NCBI GenBank assembly: GCA_002224055.1
Contig: AZLU01000157.1
Coordinates: forward strand, 34,567 to 98,566
DNA length: 64,000 nucleotides
Source of the DNA: Pezizomycotina sp. ARF18
Lineage: Eukaryota > Ascomycota
Direction of reading: 5' to 3'
A model generated the notes under the pieces. The model did no database searches. It worked only from the letters and a program-made list of their open reading frames with translations, and was not told the DNA's origin. This document shows, in pieces, positions 47,409-59,109 of this stretch. The stretch's first letter is position 1. The number at the start of each line of letters is the position of its first letter. Both the position numbers and the translations under genes were made by a program.

Positions 47409-47596
47409 CTATACCTCCTCCAAAGTCCCGTTTCGACCGGAATAAAAACTCTCCTCAATCTTCATCTCCACCCTCCGTGCCCGCCGCTTGTCCTTACCAG
47501 CCCGGCGAGCTTCCGATGGCCTTGAACCAAGCCATCGGCCGTTTTTGACGAGCCTTGACTGCGACCAGCATATCCGACTCCAGGTAGGAACTCCAT
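47409..47596 (-). CDS. short charged helical exon, disrupted
   Basis: After ATG 47596 the natural reading moves into ESDMLVAVKARQKRPMAWFK and then EARRAGKDKRRARRVEMKIE, ESFYSGRNGTLEEV with a stop at 47409-47411. It is basic and helical, resembling the end of a coiled-coil gene. The 5' part is unclear. Confidence 0.3.
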
Positions 47597-48058
47597 GTTA
47601 TATATAGTCAGCCATAAACGTGAACATTTATTGACACGAAGGGAAGAGAAAAAATGGCAGGAATACAATAAGAGGAGGATAACAGGACGAAGGGATACAA
47701 AGATGGCAAAGCGGAAGAACTAGGGGAGGATAAGCGAGGAAAGGAACAGAAATAAAATGCAGAGAATAAATAAAAAAAAAAAATTTTTTTGATAAACATC
47801 GTGCCTTTGATCGGTAGTGCATTTTTTTTTGATCAAGAGCGTCTCACGTAAAAGACTACTTAGTAGTCGTTGGGATTATCAAGAGAGAAAATAATGAGGA
47901 GAAATTGCCCATAACCTTTACATTTGCCAAAAGACCACCATATTTCTCAGATTTGTGGAGAACTGATTTTTTACTAGATACGTCTGTGATAATCCGAATA
48001 AAAAAATTTTTTTTTTTTCGATTCACTTATGTCCGGTTGCCCCATGCTCTCCACTCCT

Positions 48059-48750
48059 TCAGCAATCTAGCGCTGTCATCTGTCGGTGCCCAAATCCCAT
48101 CTCCGTCATGAACTTTTCCAAGTTTTCATATCCAATTTTAATCCTTCTATGGCCAACTGATTTCGTGCACTTTCCGACTAAAGTTATTCGATCTTCAGCT
48201 GATTTTGCGCGATCTGCGTTTCCTGCGCCGCAAGCTGCTTCTCAAGCTTGTCTAGCTTATAAAAAAGACAATTTATATTGCCATACTTATCGGGAGCACC
48301 TTAGCTCCCCTCCTTTGCTGATTGCTTTGAGTCTACAGAACTTTTTTCTTCTTTTAAGCAAGAGAGTAGAGGTAGATGTATTAGCGAATTAATATAAGGA
48401 GAGAAGAAGACGGGGAAAGATCTGACATGCGTGCAATTGGAGCTTGAGGCTGTCGATTTCGTCTTGCGCGTCCGCGAGTTGTTCTTCTGCTGTGAAGGCG
48501 TGGTATTCGGCGTCGGCGAGGAGGACGCGGACTAAAGTTTTACGTATTAGCTCGGAAACGACATTTGTGGGAAGAGGAGTGGATGTGGTGGGTTGAGAGG
48601 AGGGGAAAGTTATTCGACGCACGGTGTTGCATCTGGTATATGCTTTTGATCTCCTCTATTTTTTTGAGCTTCGGGGATCGGAAGGATCGACATCCGCGTG
48701 AGGGGAGAGATCACGCTTCGGTCTTCGTTGGTTGACAATTTTGTAACGTC
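48059..48750 (-). pseudogene. coiled-coil protein with two C-to-T stops
   Basis: Upstream part: RPKRDLSPHADVDPSDPRSS, KKIEEIKSIYQMQ. A middle coil reads VRVLLADAEYHAFTAEEQLA, DAQDEIDSLKLQLHACQ. After an intron-like AT-rich gap, LDKLEKQLAAQETQIAQNQL, KIE is followed in frame by TAA, L, TAG, SESARNQLAIEGLKLDM. Replacing TAA and TAG by CAA and CAG would give a continuous coil. A shift leads to ENLEKFMTEMGFGHRQMTAL and a stop at 48059-48061. The two nonsense codons six bases apart are typical of C-to-T mutation. Confidence 0.5.
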
Positions 48751-49150
48751 GTCGAGTTGGATAATTGTGTGGAGCGGGGATGAGACGAGGTATGCTAGAG
48801 AGGTGATAGTATTGGTCGCGATTGAAAAAAAAAAAAAAAGAAAAGTGCAAGAGGTAACGACGAAGAAAGAAAAGAAAAATAAAAAACAAGATAACGTTAT
48901 AACACGTTGGCGAATTTAACCAAGTAAAACCTGTGCCTGAAACATCTCTGTCCGACTCCGTTGTTCTTCCTCTCCTTTCCCCCAATTGATAGCAATTGTT
49001 CTCTCTTTTTCCTGTCTGTCGGAGCGCTTTGTTCAAAGCCTTACCTCCTAAAGCTTCGCTAACCGTAATGCGGACTTTGATCTAATACCATCCTCTATCT
49101 TAAAAGACGATCGGAAGTAAAAGATCCTATGTATCTAATAACCCTCCCTC

Positions 49151-49377
49151 TTACTCCTTCCCCTCCTCCGGTTCCTCCAGTTCCCTCTCCGCTCCAAGCT
49201 CCTTAGCGCCTCCTCCGCATATTCTAGTTCCCCTCCAGAAACCTCAGGCTCTGCTTCTTCTCCAGTCCTTATCTCCTCCTCATACGCTCCAACTTCCCGT
49301 CCAAAAGCCCCCGGCTTGCTCTCCCCCGCCAGCTTCGCTTCCAGGATATACAGCCTCTCGTGTAATATAGTAGCCAC
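49151..49377 (-). CDS. acidic helical exon or partial gene
   Basis: LHERLYILEAKLAGESKPGA, FGREVGAYEEEIRTGEEAEP, EVSGGELEYAEEALRSLE, then after a one-base shift RELEEPEEGKE and a stop at 49151-49153. The open frame starts without ATG (GTG at 49377), so it is probably a second exon or a truncated gene. A T run of about 26 lies upstream at 49590-49615. Confidence 0.35.
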
Positions 49378-49579
49378 GCGCTAAATTCCTAGCACTAGTC
49401 TTTATACGTCAGCTGTGAATTTCGGGTCCTGAGAAGTTCCTTTTTTTTTAGGAAATGATTGTGGTTCAGCTTTGCGCAGGGATTTTTTTCAGCTGCGGCG
49501 AGGTTGGCAGTGCGGAGGGTGGAGCGGGTGTGTTTGGACACGCCGCGGCGGGGTTGGAAGGAGCATTATGGATACGAAC

Positions 49580-49618
<39 letters not shown>

Positions 49619-50053
49619 GAGATTCTTGTGAGTGCTGAGGGGAGGGCTTAGCGTGAACCTAAACTATCGCGCTCAGGAAACAAGCCATTGCATTATATCG
49701 TCTCATATGTCATCCCTAGTCAATCATCCTTCAACCGGAAAATAGGCAACTATATTCACCCCTGCGTTTTTTGTTTCGTTTCGTCTTTTTTTCTTTTCCC
49801 TGCATATGTTTCCCGTTGTATATTTTAGCGGAGGACCAAGCAGCCGCCTTTCCGCTTCCCCCTTTTTCCCTAAGCGCCTAATACGAGATCGCCGCCCCAC
49901 CTTTTTTTTCTTCACGACTTTAAAAGGGGGAGGACTAACCAACCACTCCTCCTTAGCTCTTTCCATTCTGGCGAAATCAAAATCCCTTCTTACTTTACCT
50001 GTTGATCGTCTAAAGCGAACTAGAACGAAACTCCCTAGACTTCCCGTAAAAAC

Positions 50054-50488
50054 ATGCCACCCCAATCCGCAAGCGCAAGGTCAAGATCGAGGACTGCTCC
50101 GACGAAGACATGCCCAACGCCGCCCCCTCCCACACCACACAACCACCCCCTCAAAAGAATCCCTCGACGCCCTCCGCACCGTCGAAAAATCCCTCGCGAC
50201 AGCGCACACCACAATCGCCACCCTCTCCCCAACTCTCCACCGTCAAATCCGAAACGCAACCCTAAAAAAGAAATGTACGCTCGAAAAGAACTCCCGAACG
50301 ACACGATCGCGTTTCTATCGAAGCAGCTTTGCGGCTGTACAGGCTGAGAAGGAGAAGTTGAGTAAGCAGTGGAGGAGTTTGAGGGGGGGAAGGTTAAGAT
50401 TATTGAGAAGTTTAACGGGAAGTTGGAGGAGAGGAGGCTGGCGCAGCAGGAGGCCGTCGAGAGGGCGGAGGGGCGGAGGGGAAGTTGA
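50054..50488 (+). CDS. KRK coiled-coil protein G, frameshifted
   Basis: ATG 50054, then with a one-base shift TPIRKRKVKIEDCSDEDMPN. The basic KRK followed by an acidic patch mirrors the starts of the 11.4 and 37.9 kb genes. Pro-rich sequence follows (HTTQPPPQ), then a shift to SKESLDALRTVEKSLATAHT, TIATLSPTLHRQIRN, a coil (AAVQAEKEKLSKQWRSL) and, after another shift, EGGKVKIIEKFNGKLEERRL, AQQEAVERAEGRRGS to TGA 50486-50488. The total is about 145 aa. It is the only KRK member found on the plus strand besides the 11.4 kb gene. Confidence 0.5.
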
Positions 50489-51535
50489 GGGCTATAATAA
50501 GCTGGCGGGGGCGTGAAGGTGTGACTGGCAGGGAATGTGGAGGGGAAGTGCTGGGGCTTTTTTTTCGTTTTTGTAAAAATGGAGGATTATGGTACATGTA
50601 TGATAGCGGATAATATAATTTTATTCAAGACCGCGAAATATGTTCAAAAATTTGGGGATTTTTTTTTCTTCCTTTTTTTTTTTTAATTTTCGCTGCAATA
50701 GTATGCTTGTTTAATAGTGGTTGAGCTAGGCGTAATAGAAGCTATTCGCAGATCACGGCGTTAGAGCATTAACCGTTGGCGTGCTACGGTCTATAATTAG
50801 GAGGGTTCAGAGAGCTAGCCTGAGGGCGCTCTTTCTGATCCTGAATTGGTTGTATAACTGGAGGTTCTATTTGAAAGGGGCCCGAAGCATTGAAAATGAC
50901 GCAGGCGTCCGCTGGGAGAGTGTACAGAGATCATATGATATACAAGTTTTTTTCAGCGCGTCGTTTTTTTGGCACGGCAATGAAATGCCTACCGATACGG
51001 CAGGGCTGGTTGAATATACCATGTTTTTTCTGGTTTAGAAACTTTTAACATAGACTTTTAGAGACCGTGATGGTGAAAGTAGAGTTTAGGACTAATACAC
51101 CGACGGTGGCAAGTTTTATGCATTCCCTTCGGATACCAGCTCGAGTACTATAGTATCGAGAACCGATATGAGGAGAAAATTTTTTAAATTCCTTTTCAAT
51201 AGCTTTGTACGCTGATGGTACTAGACTAACTACATACCCGAAACTCTGAGGAAGTATGTATTTGTAAAATGTCGCAACAAAGAAAACAAACTCGAAATAC
51301 AAAACCACGATGGATATGAAGTAAAAGGGGAATTCAACAACACTAGCAAATCCCTATGAGAAAGATAACAAAGAACCCATTGTAAAGAATATAAATAAAG
51401 AAGGAAAAGAAAACCGATCCGTGAGGAAAGGATTGTAATGAAAAAGGAAGATATAGATAGAAAAAGCATATAACAAGTATACGCAATCCAAGTCAAAAAG
51501 ACCAGGAGCAAAAGCTCCGATCTTTTTAATCCTTC

Positions 51536-52505
51536 TTAGTACGTCATCCTTCTTCGCTCGACGACGACGTAGTCGCCGTTCTCCTTCTTAGCCTTCTCGA
51601 GTTCCTCCTTGAGACATCGCAACGTTCCTCAGGTGCTGAAATCTCAGCCTTGAGCTCGTCCCTCTCCTTGCCGAGGCTGAAAACCATGGTTTGGAAGAGA
51701 ACTTGTTATCCTTCATCAAATCGTCGTACGGGATCTTCTTCTCCCCCATTATCCCCTCCGCCAACTTTCCCCTCGTCACCTTTCCCCATCCTTAGCTCCT
51801 CGAGAGACCTCTTCAACGATTTATTCTCCTCCAAGAGCTTCTTCCTCTCGGCCATGATAGCGTCCATGAGCTTCGATTTAGTCGCGTGGCCTTGCCGACG
51901 TTCTCCAGCTCGGAGAGCTTCTGCGTTCCTCTTTCAGCGCGAACTGGCACTCCTTCAACTGGCGGCCGAGGGCGTCCTCTCGCTCATAGCGTTCGCCCCG
52001 AGCTCCTTCAACTCCAAATCTCCTTGTCCTTCCCCTGGAGGCGTTCGTGGAACTGGTTCGCGACGTCGCGGGGAGCTCGAGCTGCGCGGCTTCGTCGAGG
52101 CCGGTGACGTCGGGGACGCTGGCGGTGGAAGTAGGCGAAGCCGGCGAACCGGCGGAGGAAGCCGCGGGGCTGACGACGGTGGCGCCGAGGCCGTGGAGCT
52201 GCGAGCGGACGGCGCGGTTTTCGAGCCTGAGCTCCTCGATGGTGGCGTAGCAAGTACCGAGCTTGTTGCGGAAGTACAGGATGACGTCTTCCGCCGAGTC
52301 GAGGGTCTCGGGGAGCGGCGGGAGGGAGAAAGTCAATGCATGCTGGCTAACTGGACGGTTTGCTTTCGTTTTCGTGTTTCGGGGGAACGTCGGAGATGTC
52401 GATGTGCCTGGTTGTGACTACCGGTGGAAGTGCACGGTTTTCTTGGTCTTGGTGGCTTTGCTTTTGTTTGGAGAGTTGCTTGAGGGGGGGAGGATCTGTG
52501 GCCAT
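51536..52505 (-). CDS. coiled-coil protein of about 320 aa, frameshifted
   Basis: The start MATDPPPLKQLSKQKQSHQD, RHIDISDVPPKHENES leads by a shift to a long frame: FSLPPLPETLDSAEDVILYF, RNKLGTCYATIEELRLENRA, a Ser/Ala/Thr linker, DVTGLDEAAQLEL. Further shifts give DVANQFHERLQGKDKEIW, EERRKLSELENVGKATK, SKLMDAIMAERKKLLEENKS, LKRSLEELRMGKGDEGKVGG and DLMKDNKFSSKPWFSAS. The stop is TAA 51536-51538. The layout is a disordered N-terminus, a coil, a Ser/Ala linker and a second coil. GC is higher than in its neighbours. No known domain was seen, and no signal peptide. Confidence 0.55.
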
Positions 52506-52760
52506 TTTGACCTGAATAAATAATTTTCGCAACTAAAATAAAATAAAAATGATATTTTTTTTTTGTTTAGCAGGCGCGCGGCATCAGTAGGGTACCGTCC
52601 CGTACCACTTTTTTTTCGGCGTGGAATTGAATGTTTTTGAAGAATTTCGAGATCGCGAGGTTTTGATTGTAGTCTCGCGATTGATAGGATCTGGAGGTTT
52701 TAGGGTCGGCGCGCTATGTGAAGTGCCCCTGCGATATTAAGTTTACTACCTGATTTCTCA

Positions 52761-52796
<36 letters not shown>
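52761..52796. repeat. T18A18 palindrome
   Basis: A perfect run of 18 T followed directly by 18 A, a self-complementary inverted repeat. Confidence 0.95.
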
Positions 52797-53241
52797 TAAC
52801 TGCACAGTATTACCGTAAACACCGATTCGGTGACGATTTCACTGGCTGGCTATTTATTTTTATTGCTATGTTTCTCTTCCTTTCGATTGGTTTCCATCCG
52901 TACGGAAGAGGCAGAACTCAGGCTTACCGGTAATGCTTCTCCAAATGTACCATCTCCCATGGTATATTCGCGCTTCGAGATCTCCGCCGCAGCGTGTTGG
53001 GCGGTAGCTCTTGCGGAATAATAGCCAAATCCCTTATACCCCCACCGAAAGGGAAAGAAGGTTTATGGCTAACACAGGTGACTGCTTTTCACTTCGCTGT
53101 GCGGGATATTTGACAGTTTCCATATTCTGCTGCAATGTTCATCCTTGTACGTCCATCATTTTTTAGATGTCATCCCGTACCTGAGTAGTTTGAGTTACTA
53201 AAGCCATCAGATAGATCGTTTAAGCTTTCCAACGAAACAAA

Positions 53242-53754
53242 CTACGGACATAAAATGCCGGTCCTTATCATCATGCTCCATGATCCCTCCCTCAAAACAG
53301 CATCAATCCACTCCTCCAACTCCTTCGATTCTTCGTCCTCATTCATGTACGTCCCTTCCCCAAGATATCCAACTTCCTCTCCGCCTCTTCTGCTTTCTCC
53401 CTGTAGTATTTTATCCTTCCATCGCGTACGATATCACCCTTCCCGTGCGTTTTTTCCACAGCGCTGCGATCTCGAGCTTTGCATTTCGGATGCGTGCAGG
53501 TTTGCTGTAGGACCGGATGACGGACTTGGACGTAGCGGAATCTGGCAAGTCGTTAGTGTAGCTCGTAAGGAAATCATAAAATGAGGAGGGCTGGAGACAG
53601 AGGCAGTACCGAGGCTGATAGTAGACGTCGAACGAATGGAGGCGCAACCGGCGCAGAGGCAAGCTCCGGTACTATCCCTCGGCAGTGGTTGTTTGCTTTG
53701 CTCGTACCGGTTCGCGTGGGAAAGGAGAGAATCGCAGTCTTCGAGGACGGTCAT
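53242..53754 (-). CDS. coiled-coil protein, frameshifted, polyA directly before ATG
   Basis: The start MTVLEDCDSLLSHANRYEQS, PRDSTGACLCAGCASIRS contains CLCAGC. A run of about 20 A (T on the plus strand, 53760-53779) lies a few bases upstream of the ATG. Shifts lead to SATSKSVIRSYSKPARIRNA, KLEIAALWKKRTG, then GRIKYYREKAEEAERKLDIL and MNEDEESKELEEWIDAVLRE, ending at TAG 53242-53244. The total is about 170 aa. The N-terminal Cys cluster plus C-terminal coil recalls the 0.65 kb gene. Confidence 0.5.
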
Positions 53755-54130
53755 GGTGTTTTTTTTTTTTTTTTTTTTTAAGAGAGAGAAAGACCCGTTT
53801 TGAGAAGGCAGTTAAGGCTGTTCGTGGAATTGAAGATTATATAAGGGAGAGATACCATGGAGCTGCTTGTGTCGTTTTGGTTTTTGTTCAGGGCGGTCGG
53901 TACTGGTTTTGTTTGTATGGTTTCTAGAATTGAGGAGATAGATATCATTATCACTAGCAACAACCGACCATGCGACTGCCAAGACGACGTGACGTCTATG
54001 GAAAAAAAAAAATGAATCCGAAAAAGGGGAAAAGGAGGAGGTGAAAATCTACTATACAAAGTAAGCGAAAGTGAAGAGTGGGCGAACATCCCCCCTAGCC
54101 CTACATGAGTCGTGGCTTGTCCTCCAAGCT

Positions 54131-54365
<235 letters not shown>

Positions 54366-54612
54366 TTGCGTTAATAAATCGATTTCTCAGCTCCAATGAT
54401 AGGAGAGCATCGACTCGTCCGCGCAGAAACCTTTCACTGCTTCTCAACAGCCAAGGAACATTTTCTGCGTCACCCGACCAATCGAGGCAAAAAAAAAAAA
54501 AAAAGAGTTAAGTAGTACTGTTTAGGCAATATTTAACCTCTACAGCACGTCCATGATATAAATGCGAGAAAGGTTGGATCCTCTGAAGGGAGAGGTCCAC
54601 AATTAATTATTT

Positions 54613-54879
54613 TTATTTTGCCGATGCTTCAACAGTCCCCTCAAAATCCTTATTATTCCTGAAACAAGCTGCTTTTTCATATTTTCTTCTTTGGGATTTT
54701 TTTTTTTCGGTAGTTTCAATTTTAAGTCTAATTACCGACAATCTAAGTCTCGCTTGATACATATCAAACTTTCCCGTCGCTCTCTTGCAGGTTCTCCGAG
54801 AATCAATGACGCTTTTTTTTTCTAAGTCTTTTCGTAGAATCTGCCGTTTCCCCTTGACCGCGGTACTATAGAGACACAT
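54613..54879 (-). CDS. short basic helical protein or exon
   Basis: From ATG 54879: MCLYSTAVKGKRQILRKDLE, KKSVIDSRRTCKRATGKFDM, then YQARLRLSVIRLKIETTEKK, KSQRRKYEKAACFRNNKDF. It is a basic, helical, 88-codon continuous frame. A T14A22 tract lies just upstream. It may be the second exon of a larger gene. No family was recognised. Confidence 0.4.
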   Translation of the reverse strand: MCLYSTAVKGKRQILRKDLEKKSVIDSRRTCKRATGKFDMYQARLRLSVIRLKIETTEKKKSQRRKYEKAACFRNNKDFEGTVEASAK

Positions 54880-54921
54880 CCCAACCCATTATTATACTTA
54901 ATAAGTCATGGAAAAGGATCA

Positions 54922-54955
<34 letters not shown>

Positions 54956-54957
54956 AA
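54922..54957. repeat. T14A22 palindromic tract
   Basis: 14 T followed directly by 22 A; the inner 28 bases are self-complementary. Confidence 0.95.
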
Positions 54958-55480
54958 GATTTGCAAACTAACAAAATTCATTTGCAGGAAACGAACCAAG
55001 ACTGCTGCACTGATATCCATAAACAAACAAACAAGTGACTGCATTGAAGATCGGGTCATTATACAAAAACCTTCACTACGGGGTCCTTCGAACTCTATCA
55101 CCACATTAAGCCTCGGGGAAATCTTCCATATTTTCGACACTGCCAAAGATTTCCTTGCATAAGTTTCGACTCAACTTAACCGTTTCTAAATACATTTGCC
55201 CCCTCCCAGAGTGTAAGTCCCTTTCCATCTTTTCAAAGAGAAAAGACTCCTAGAAAAGTAAATAATCCTACTCTGAAATCAGCTTCTTATAGACAAGATG
55301 TTGTGCGAAAAACCACTTCTGCAAGACTCTCCTGAAGCTTGTTGGATATCTCAAGGGTCCAGCGAAGACTTTCGATCTCGAGGCGTTGGACAAGATATTG
55401 TGACATGCTGTTGTCATTTACCCCCCGGCCTTATGTCCTTCCCGAGAGATAATCCCCAAAGCCATAGCCGTTACGCAACG

Positions 55481-56013
55481 ATGCCTATCTCAATGAGTAT
55501 CACTTCAGCTACTCCATCGTCCATGTTCGCGATACTCGTAAGTAATCAATCACCCCTCTTTTTCCCCACTGCATTCAAGATCTCGGACATATCCCAATCG
55601 TTAACCCACCATTCCATCTCCAGCCATCGACAACCTCAAACTCGTAAACCACCGCATAAAGCAAAACTACCTCCTTCATGCGTTCCTCCCGACAGAAATT
55701 AGAGCAGCTCCATACTGAACACGCATCCCTCACCCGCTTCCGCCAGCAACTCCACGACGCGCTGCGCGAAACCTTCCTGAGGATGTTTTCATACTCGATC
55801 TGCTCCGACGCCATATTAAAAGAGAATTTCGTAAATTTTGAGAATTGCGAAGGCGCTACGATGGATGTGGAGGAGGAGATGGAGGAGTGCGTTAAGATTA
55901 GGAGGAATTTGGATGGGAATCTTAGGGCGAATAGGAGGTTGACGGTGAGGAGGAGGGAGGAGATTATGCCGAGGGGGATAGGTGGAATGGAATTGGATGC
56001 GATATATTTCTGA
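55481..56013 (+). CDS. coiled-coil protein, one intron, one frameshift
   Basis: Exon 1 starts at ATG 55481: MPISMSITSATPSSMFAIL. The intron 55538-55623 has a GTAAGT donor and a CTCCAG acceptor, although the splice phase does not fit the downstream frame, suggesting an indel. Exon 2 reads IDNLKLVNHRIKQNYLLHAF, then after a shift RQKLEQLHTEHASLTRFRQQ, LHDALRETFLRMFSYSI and VEEEMEECVKIRRNLDGNLR, ANRRLTVRRREEIMPRG. The stop is at 56011-56013. It is predominantly helical and has no signal peptide. Confidence 0.5.
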
Positions 56014-56485
56014 GCTTTAACCTTTTTCAGGGTTGGAGTATTATGCTTATTTCGTGGAGGTGAACGGCAGTTCTGGCTTTATCCTTCAATCTCGTTTTCT
56101 TCCTTTTTTTTCTTTCTTGTTTTCTTGGCTTCTATCCGTCTGGTTTATGTGTCCAGTCAAATATTTTCTCTCTTCCTTCTTGCCGGTTATCATCTAGAAC
56201 GATCGAATTTTGTAATTTAGTTGCTTCATAGATTTTGCCCTGGCTACACCGCTGACAACACATCTGGCGCCCTATTGGTCTCTGGAAGCTGGCATATTAG
56301 TAATAGTAGATCTATCATGGCATTCCCCTTGACTATTAAGGCTATGACCGATCCCAATTGCTTCAGCATAGTCCAAAAACCAGTCCCTTTCCCTTTGCTT
56401 TCTTAGAGGTTCATCTGACTCCCTGTGACCTTGTCTCGCCAGAGTTCGAGTTTATTACCCTCGCCGAGGTGTTTTTCCTTTTTTT

Positions 56486-56486
<1 letters not shown>

Positions 56487-56516
<30 letters not shown>
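56487..56516. repeat. T15A15 palindrome
   Basis: 15 T followed directly by 15 A, preceded by more T/C-rich sequence; a perfect self-complementary inverted repeat. Confidence 0.95.
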
Positions 56517-57045
56517 CCCCCCTTTAAATTCTTTTGTTGCACAGAGCAAATTGGGGTAGATACTCTCATACATAGAGCAAACATCGTTTAAATGTGATAA
56601 AAGCTTAACTCCAAGACAACAAAAACAAACACAGAAGACATGCACCTCGATCGCACGATAATTCTCTCCTCTACGCAGACAAGATACAGAAATCTACCAA
56701 ATGATTTCCACTAAATAACACGCCTAGACTTCTCGAGGTTTTACAACCACGTCGAAGCAACAGCAACCAATTGTTCGAAGAAATAAAAAACAACCAAACT
56801 ACACGGCACACCGTCAAATACCATCGCATTCCTGAAAGCAGGAGCAAGATAATGCTCCTAGATGAGAGACTAAGCTCCCTCGGCTATATGAGAATATAGG
56901 AGCTTGAACTCCACGTATTCTGGGACCTTGAAAACTGACCAGTTCCTCCGAAACAGTTCTCCAAGGAGGCATCCAGATATGCATCACTATGTTCAAACAA
57001 AGGGCGACGGAGCACTCGATTACCGCCTGAAAACTGCAGAAGATC

Positions 57046-57807
57046 ATTCCGCGCTTAGTTCAACAGGAAGTCAGCCTGTACTACGCTGTCAGCAAATATC
57101 AGGAACGTAAAGAAAGTACCTACGACCGTGAGAAATAGAGTGCGCAGAAGATTCTAGACGAGACATTCTACCAATTCCATGAAAATAAGGAGATACGGAA
57201 CGTTAAGAACAGTATCGAGGAGGTTAAAGAGAAGAAGGCGAACCTAGAGGTCTACCATGAACAAGTCTCCAAGCACACGAATAGATAACAGAATCACGGT
57301 ATTGGCTCCAGCGACGGCAACCGTCAATCATCATATCCAACCAGCCATCCACATTGGCCGCCAAGCCCAATATCGCGCTGAGCCTATGCTTTTCCCAGTA
57401 TTCATACTCCCGAAAGCGCTGAAGGTTCATTTCCTGCCACTCGTTCGGGTCTGCGACTTAGAGTATCGAAGGGGCCGCATCGATCCTGTAAACGGAGTGA
57501 AGAAACCGCTGTCCTTTTGCCCGGTTCCGTCGCCGCTAAGATCTATCCCGAGCCTATACGCGCCGTTATCTTTCCCTTCGATGTTGCTAAACTCTTTGAC
57601 AAGGGTAAAATACGGGCGGGGTCACTGGTCAATCAAACTATCGTGGTTAGTAGGAGTTGAAACATTCGTGAAATCTAAATCCAATATCTTGTTTGTAGTG
57701 TAATGTCGCTACAAGGGCCTAAGCTCACGGCTCTTGACCAGGAAACGGAATCGTCAACCTTTAGAGCAAAGAAGCTCGCATCAGAGGGCAAGGGGCCGCT
57801 ACGCTAG
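57046..57807 (+). pseudogene. coiled-coil protein with in-frame stops, otherwise one frame
   Basis: A single frame carries coding sense for more than 600 bases despite stops: QQEVSLYYAVSKYQERKEST, YDREK, TAG, SAQKILDETFYQFHENKEIR, VKNSIEEVKEKKANLEVYHE, then TAA, a Ser/Pro-rich stretch, TGA, AYAFPSIHTPESAEGSF, ETAVLLPGSVAAKIYPEPIR, VIFPFDVAKLFDKGKIRAG, and TGA. A later piece (SLQGPKLTALDQETESSTFR) is in another frame. TAG, TAA and the first TGA are each one C-to-T change from CAG, CAA and CGA. The absence of indels over the main part sets it apart from the other genes here. Confidence 0.45.
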
Positions 57808-59109
57808 ATCTAACGGAATACAGAGGATTTTGACCACGGCGCAGGAAAAGAAAGTTCCAGGGAACAGCGATGATAAAAAGATATCAGATGGATTCATGGA
57901 CAAAATCTGATTTGAACATAGCGAAGTGAAGGGACGCCGAGTTTTTGCAACAGAAAGCGACGATGATTGTATTAAGAATAAACAAATGACTTCGACCTTA
58001 TATATATGTATTATTTTTTAACCCTATAGATCATCCTACCAGTTTTGCTTCTCCTTATTTGATACAGTATCGCATCTACGACTCGAAGGAAAGAATCATG
58101 ATAGGCCATTCTGGTAGATTATATATTTAGCCGACTCGTGAGATACCGCGTTCAATGACGAATTAACGCTGAAATTGAAACTTCGCGATCCTGCTTTCTA
58201 ACAGAGTTGTAATGAACCAGGGGGCCTCCGGAAAGATTTTAGCAATGAACCTATCTAAAAATCTGTTAAGATGAACTTGAAGTATCAAGCTCTCCGGCTC
58301 CAGGGTCGGATGTTATTATTTACACTAAACCCAAAATTAGCTAGCTTTTAAAGGCGTTTCGGGCTTCCAGTCCCTACTAGGTATTAAATCTCACTAGCCG
58401 AAACATAATGTAGATGCTGGCAAGTAACCTTCGTCGCTGCTAGAACACATTACGCCAAAACATCAAATAGTACTAGATATAATAAGCGTCGTCCACTTTG
58501 TTCTGATGATCGTGAAGCAATGCCTTTGCTCCTTCTCTCGGTAACGTTATTTCGGGACGCGATCTGTAGAATAACCAAGCCTCGGGCCGAATAAACGGGA
58601 ATTGTTAGGGTGTCACCAGTATTCACACTGGGTTTGCAACCTCCGAATTCGAAGGACACCGATGGTTATGACCCTTCGCGTCGACGGTTTCGAATCCCGA
58701 CCCGCCAAAGAATTCCAACCTCGAGCTAGATCGATGGTGTGACAGAAGTTCGCCTCAGTAGCGTATTTGCAGAGTGCATAGCGGGCTAATACACACTAGC
58801 GTGTAAGGGAAAGAGCCAACTTCGCGGATGCTGGCAACTCTAGATGCACGTTGTATATAAAGAAGCTAAGGTTCCTCCTAAATAACGAGAGGAACCACTG
58901 GTAAATGCAACCATCATACAATACATACCTTTAGTATGAGATAACCGCAACCACATTACAGCAGCAGCTTACCTTACGTCCAAGAACTTCATATCAATAA
59001 ACGCACCCGGACTGATACACTATCTTGTCGCCTCTCCCATTGAGTGTAAACACCGGATAGGGATACCCAGATACTTCTCGAGGCATCCGATTGGGAGCCC
59101 ACGTGACAA
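57808..59109. other. intergenic stretch, no supported gene
   Basis: No coding sequence, repeat or RNA gene could be supported. A sequence near 58685 (GGTTTCGAATCCCGA) resembles a tRNA T-arm, but no acceptor partner or A box was found. Confidence 0.4.

Noticed and set aside
58670-58720. GGTTTCGAATCCCGA resembles a tRNA T-arm (B box)
   Set aside because: No matching acceptor stem, D-arm/A box or anticodon arm at the right distance on either strand.
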